Shown: positions 60,735 through 64,000 of the stretch, one piece after another | Position numbering within the stretch: the first letter of the stretch is position 1 | Layout: each line of letters begins with the position of its first letter | Source: Oscillospiraceae bacterium MB24-C1 | GTDB taxonomy: Bacteria > Bacillota > Clostridia > Oscillospirales > Ruminococcaceae | Direction: 5' to 3' | Length of the DNA: 64,000 nt | Assembly (NCBI GenBank): GCA_030913685.1 | Contig: CP133187.1 | Location: forward strand, 2,360,001 to 2,424,000 | Notes under the pieces: generated by a model | The model's input: only the letters and a program-made list of their open reading frames with translations | Database searches by the model: none | Told to the model about the DNA's origin: nothing | Made by a program: the position numbers and the translations under genes

Positions 60735-61454
60735 ATGAAGCTGATAACCGTAAAGGACTATGACGCCATGAGCGAGGCTGCGGCAGAAATAATTATGCGG
60801 CAGATAGATTCAAAACCCAACAGCGTCATTGGCTTTTCCACTGGTTCAACACCCACCGGCACATATAAGCAGTTGACAGCATTCTGCGCCCAGGGCAGGG
60901 TGAGTTTTAAAAACGTGGTACCCTTTAATCTTGATGAATATGTAGGGCTAGCACCTGATGATCCGAACAGCTATGTGTACTATATGAAGGAAAACCTTTT
61001 TGACCATATTGACATAGACCCCGCCAATACCCATATACCAAATGGTGCAGCCGAGGATTTAGAGGCGGAGTGCCGTCGGTACGACGCACTGCTTGAGCGA
61101 TATGGCAGCATCGACCTTCAGTTGGTGGGCATAGGGCAAAATGGGCATATTGGTTTTAACGAACCGAGCGACACATTTAGCGACAAAACCCAGATTGCTA
61201 AGCTTTCGGAAAACACCCGCGCGGTTAATGCGGCGCATTTTCGGTCTGCCGACGCTATGCCTCAGTTTGCCATAACCATGGGGGTGGGCGACATAATGCG
61301 TGCAAAGCGGATAATTCTCATGGTAAATGGTGCGCACAAAGCGCAGATACTCGATAAAGTCATGCATGGCGAGATAACGCCTCAGGTTCCGGCATCCATC
61401 TTGCAGCGGCATGATGACGTCACCGTTATTGCGACGCAGGATGCTTTTATTTAG
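60735..61454 (+). CDS. nagB: Glucosamine-6-phosphate deaminase
   Basis: 239 residues. VIGFSTGSTPTGTYKQL (phosphate loop), FNLDEYVGLAPDDPNSY (catalytic Asp) and GIGQNGHIGFNEPS (His and Glu) are canonical, unlike the FNDP forms at 11511 and 12668. NTRAVNAAHF and VPASILQRHDDVTVIATQDAF follow the NagB pattern. Converts GlcN-6-P to fructose-6-P and ammonia. AAGGATGGAAATTCC precedes the ATG. Single gene with its own terminator. Confidence 0.95.
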   Translation: MKLITVKDYDAMSEAAAEIIMRQIDSKPNSVIGFSTGSTPTGTYKQLTAFCAQGRVSFKNVVPFNLDEYVGLAPDDPNSYVYYMKENLFDHIDIDPANTHIPNGAAEDLEAECRRYDALLERYGSIDLQLVGIGQNGHIGFNEPSDTFSDKTQIAKLSENTRAVNAAHFRSADAMPQFAITMGVGDIMRAKRIILMVNGAHKAQILDKVMHGEITPQVPASILQRHDDVTVIATQDAFI

Positions 61455-61469
61455 CCGTCGAACAATCAA

Positions 61470-61495
61470 AAGCCCGCCCAAAAGGCGGGCTTATT
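61470..61495 (+). terminator. Terminator of nagB
   Basis: AGCCCGCC-caaaa-GGCGGGCT followed by TATTTAAT, 17 bases after the stop codon. The next 230 bases hold no gene. Confidence 0.8.
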
Positions 61496-61723
61496 TAATA
61501 CTTCTACCGTTTTGCAAAGGATGGCTTCAATATCTCAGAATAGATAATTTTTCTATACGTGGTCACTAAAGGGTAAAATGCATAGCTGTAATTTGTACCG
61601 AAGAGGGAACGGATTACTTATTACTTACGTGGTGAGTTTAAAACTTGTCGGACGATCATTTTCAGTTATCTTTAGAAAATATTAGGGTAGTTTTGGTCGT
61701 CGTTTTTGGCCTTTCGTCGCATA

Positions 61724-61768
61724 AAAATCTCCCAAACGCAGTTTATAGTTCTGCGTTTGGGAGATTTG
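61724..61768. terminator. Terminator of the surface-protein gene
   Basis: AATCTCCCAAACGCAG and CTGCGTTTGGGAGATT, perfect 16-base arms with a 9-base loop; a T-run follows on the minus strand. Confidence 0.9.
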
Positions 61769-61772
61769 TTAT

Positions 61773-64000
61773 TTAGAGCTTTTTCTTTTTCCGAAACTTC
61801 CAACTATAAGTGCCAATCGCCACAATTGACAGAACAAATGCCATAACCAGCTCGATACTTGTACTATTAGCTGAACTGGAGTTTTCTGAATTGTTTATGG
61901 TTACAGTTTTTTCGGGATGCGGCTGCTTTTGAGTAGAATTACTTGCGTCTACACCATTGGATTCAGGCGTAATGGGCTTTTTCAATTCCGCTTCCTTAGG
62001 TGCAGTCACTTTAATTACGCCGCCAGTTGTGGGATTTGTGATAATCGTTTTTGTCGGCGCATCTCCATAGAGCGTTTCAAGCAGAGAAAGCGGCCAGTAT
62101 ATCCGACTTGCATCCTCGTCCTGATACATTCCGGCAGGAACGGTAATGGTTTTTCCGCCGTTCCAATCAATGACAAGCGTAACGTCGGGACTTCTTCTAA
62201 GTTCACTCATCACAGAGTCGGGCATCTGATCAAACCACTTGGCGCTAACTTTAACCGTGTCCCCATTACGTGCAGCTTTAATTGCAGTTTCTACAACATC
62301 CCAAAACTTTTTTTGTTCTTCATTTGGGCCATTGTCACTGCTAGATGAACGCAATATCTTTTCAACCGGAACCATAAAGGTAAAGGTGCTGAATTCGGAG
62401 ACATACATGCTTATAACATTGTTTTCCAGCGTATATTTCCCATGCGCAAGTGTGGTTCCTCTTGTAATTGTTTCAACAAGCGTGCCGTCTGACTTGTAGT
62501 GGTTTATAACCAGATCATCAGCCTGAGTTCCGCTCGGTAAAGTAAATGTAATGATTAAAGGCGAATGAAGCTGTTTTTTTATACCGTTTACAAACAACTC
62601 CGCCTTTATTTCTAGTACATTTTGCGTTTCCTTAACGTAGTTAGTTGGGGTTTGTTGTGTAAGCTTGACTTCAACATCTGCTGCATCTTTTTCACCGCTT
62701 GCTAATGCAAGACCATTTGTAGAAGGAGAAGAAATTTCGTTAGCAAGGTCTGACGGTGCAGTTAATGTTGTGCTTGTTGAGATATTGGCAATCAACCCAT
62801 AAAGCTGGTCAAGATTTTTGATTGTATCGGGATCAAGCTTCTGCTTTTGGTCTTTGGTAAGCGCAATTAATTCCTGTGCGATATTGGTGACCATCTCTTT
62901 TTGAGTATCACTCATATTGTCGCCACCTGAAAAAATGTCATTGAGCATTTTCTCTATGCTCTCAATGTCATCATCGCTATTATTGGAGTGACCTGCATAG
63001 TTTTTCGGGTCATATTTCACCAGTACATGGGATACCGGCTTCCCATTAACAGAAAATTCGATCATTGAAATTCCTTTTTGCTTACCGGTTATGATCAAAG
63101 TCAAGCCGTTAATTTCAGAACCAACAATCTGAGGGCAAGAATTATGAATTGTTACCAAATCGGTAATCTCAATTCCGTCCATTGATAAAAGTGGTTCACC
63201 CTTAAAGGATATTGTTGGCGAAATCTCTGCCGTTGCACCTTCTTCAGCGATGGTCACTGCATTGTAACTATCGAATGTTACCAACACCTCCGTAAGCTTT
63301 ACAGGCACTGGAATATCGACGGATTTTTCGTAGTTTGTGCTGTCTGTTGGATTAAAGGTTGCAAGGAAAGTCTGTGTTCTGTTTTCGTCATCGGCGACTA
63401 GCGCTGTTTTTGGTGTTTGCCATGACCAATAGCCAATATCCGATTTCGGAAGATTAACATCCTCAAGTGTTTTTTGAGTGTTTGTTATGGCATATAAATT
63501 CTTTGGCACCTCGTAGCCCTCCAGTATACTAGAGGGTGCTTTATTAACCGTAACCGATACACGCCCGGTGGCTGTGTTGTAGTTATTAGTATCATGAGGC
63601 GTGAAAATTACCATATGGCTTGATGTTCCCACTTCAGGCATAGTAGTATCATCATCCCATTCCCAAGTACCGGTAACTGCCAAGTTGCTATTATGTGGAT
63701 TAACTGCCGAACCACCTGTTAATGTGCTGTCAGATAATCTTTGTCCGTATCTGATATCTGCTGCTATTGGCACCGTTATATTAGGGACTGCTTTTTTAAC
63801 CGTAATCGATGCATCTGTTGTGGCTGGGTTGTAGTTTTCAGCATCATCGGGGGTGAAAACTACCGGATGGATGATTGCTTCCCCCGCTTGGTATGCCGTT
63901 GTATCATCCTCCCAAAGCCATCTGCCGGAGACAGTCAAACTACTATCATGTGGGTTCGTCGCCAAGCCGCCTGTTAATGTGCTGCCAGATAATGTCTGCC
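61773..64000 (-). CDS. Repeat-containing cell-surface protein, 5' end outside the window
   Basis: The frame stays open to base 64000, so the protein continues upstream; at least 740 residues are visible. From the window edge come MBG/YDG-like repeats of about 85 residues, each with (L/S)xSTLTGG-A-NPH-S-L-V-G-W-W-DDTT, (V/I)FTP-D--NYN-AT and a closing V-K--P. A more divergent third repeat follows. Next is an Ig-like region, a linker rich in Thr/Gln/Lys, a segment with LYGLIANISTS, a domain ending in a VSAKWFDQMPDSVMSELRRS-like part, and a C-terminal helix (IELVMAFVLSIVAIGTYSW) plus FRKKKKL. This is an anchored surface protein; no clear LPxTG precedes the helix. Confidence 0.8.
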   Translation of the reverse strand, partial: QTLSGSTLTGGLATNPHDSSLTVSGRWLWEDDTTAYQAGEAIIHPVVFTPDDAENYNPATTDASITVKKAVPNITVPIAADIRYGQRLSDSTLTGGSAVNPHNSNLAVTGTWEWDDDTTMPEVGTSSHMVIFTPHDTNNYNTATGRVSVTVNKAPSSILEGYEVPKNLYAITNTQKTLEDVNLPKSDIGYWSWQTPKTALVADDENRTQTFLATFNPTDSTNYEKSVDIPVPVKLTEVLVTFDSYNAVTIAEEGATAEISPTISFKGEPLLSMDGIEITDLVTIHNSCPQIVGSEINGLTLIITGKQKGISMIEFSVNGKPVSHVLVKYDPKNYAGHSNNSDDDIESIEKMLNDIFSGGDNMSDTQKEMVTNIAQELIALTKDQKQKLDPDTIKNLDQLYGLIANISTSTTLTAPSDLANEISSPSTNGLALASGEKDAADVEVKLTQQTPTNYVKETQNVLEIKAELFVNGIKKQLHSPLIITFTLPSGTQADDLVINHYKSDGTLVETITRGTTLAHGKYTLENNVISMYVSEFSTFTFMVPVEKILRSSSSDNGPNEEQKKFWDVVETAIKAARNGDTVKVSAKWFDQMPDSVMSELRRSPDVTLVIDWNGGKTITVPAGMYQDEDASRIYWPLSLLETLYGDAPTKTIITNPTTGGVIKVTAPKEAELKKPITPESNGVDASNSTQKQPHPEKTVTINNSENSSSANSTSIELVMAFVLSIVAIGTYSWKFRKKKKL

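Overview
The window looks like chromosomal DNA of an anaerobic, low-to-moderate GC Firmicute, most likely a clostridium of the Oscillospirales type. This is inferred from gene content: pyruvate phosphate dikinase, TRAP uptake linked to NagB-like enzymes, a PTS-fed dihydroxyacetone kinase, a clostridial glycerol-3-phosphate oxidase set with a DUF1667 protein, DUF4183 proteins and PlsY. Strong AGGAGG-type ribosome sites and consensus TTGACA/TATAAT promoters fit. I found no rRNA, tRNA, CRISPR array, transposase or phage gene.

Layout. (1) 1-1911: 3' part of ppdK, then a small membrane protein. (2) 2601-13414: a LacI-type regulator, a Gld-like ABC exporter with two membrane-anchored partners, a DctPQM TRAP transporter, and two divergent NagB-like proteins flanking a cupin. 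The same 16-bp palindrome lies just after the lacI promoter and on the TRAP promoter, so both operons are probably one LacI regulon for an amino-sugar-like substrate. (3) 13645-15334: an alpha/beta hydrolase and a frameshifted FMN-binding protein. (4) 15431-33348: a legionaminic (nonulosonic) acid and protein-glycosylation island of about 18 kb. It holds LegB, LegC, LegG and LegI homologues, a FemAB/GNAT-like acyltransferase, two Gfo/Idh oxidoreductases, a CMP-sugar synthetase, a CBS-nucleotidyltransferase, two small helical proteins, a Maf/DUF115 glycosyltransferase, a TPR protein, a GT2-TPR protein and a methyltransferase. It is bracketed by two DUF4183 proteins and has no flagellar gene. 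(5) 33454-37218: a tiny ORF, a copper-storage-like protein and a glycine-betaine ABC transporter.

(6) 37703-43433: an LRR / VWA-metallopeptidase-like / MoxR ATPase cassette and a B12-binding radical SAM protein. (7) 43572-48609: an alpha/beta hydrolase, then a LysR regulator divergent from a three-gene catabolic operon (2-hydroxyacid dehydrogenase, FAH-family hydrolase, unknown protein). (8) 48861-60416: plsY, then a glycerol/dihydroxyacetone locus. One arm is glpK-glpF-G3P oxidase-FAD oxidoreductase-DUF1667 on the minus strand. The divergent arm is dhaL-dhaM-HPr-EI-dhaK with a TetR regulator. (9) 60735-64000: a canonical nagB and the 3' part of a large wall/membrane-anchored surface protein with repeated domains, cut by the window end.

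The most promising system is the nonulosonate glycosylation island. It has a complete-looking sugar pathway and a Maf transferase, but its nearest candidate acceptors are DUF4183 surface (possibly spore) proteins instead of flagellin. A GT2 protein in it has lost its DxD motif. The LacI/TRAP/double-NagB regulon is the second.
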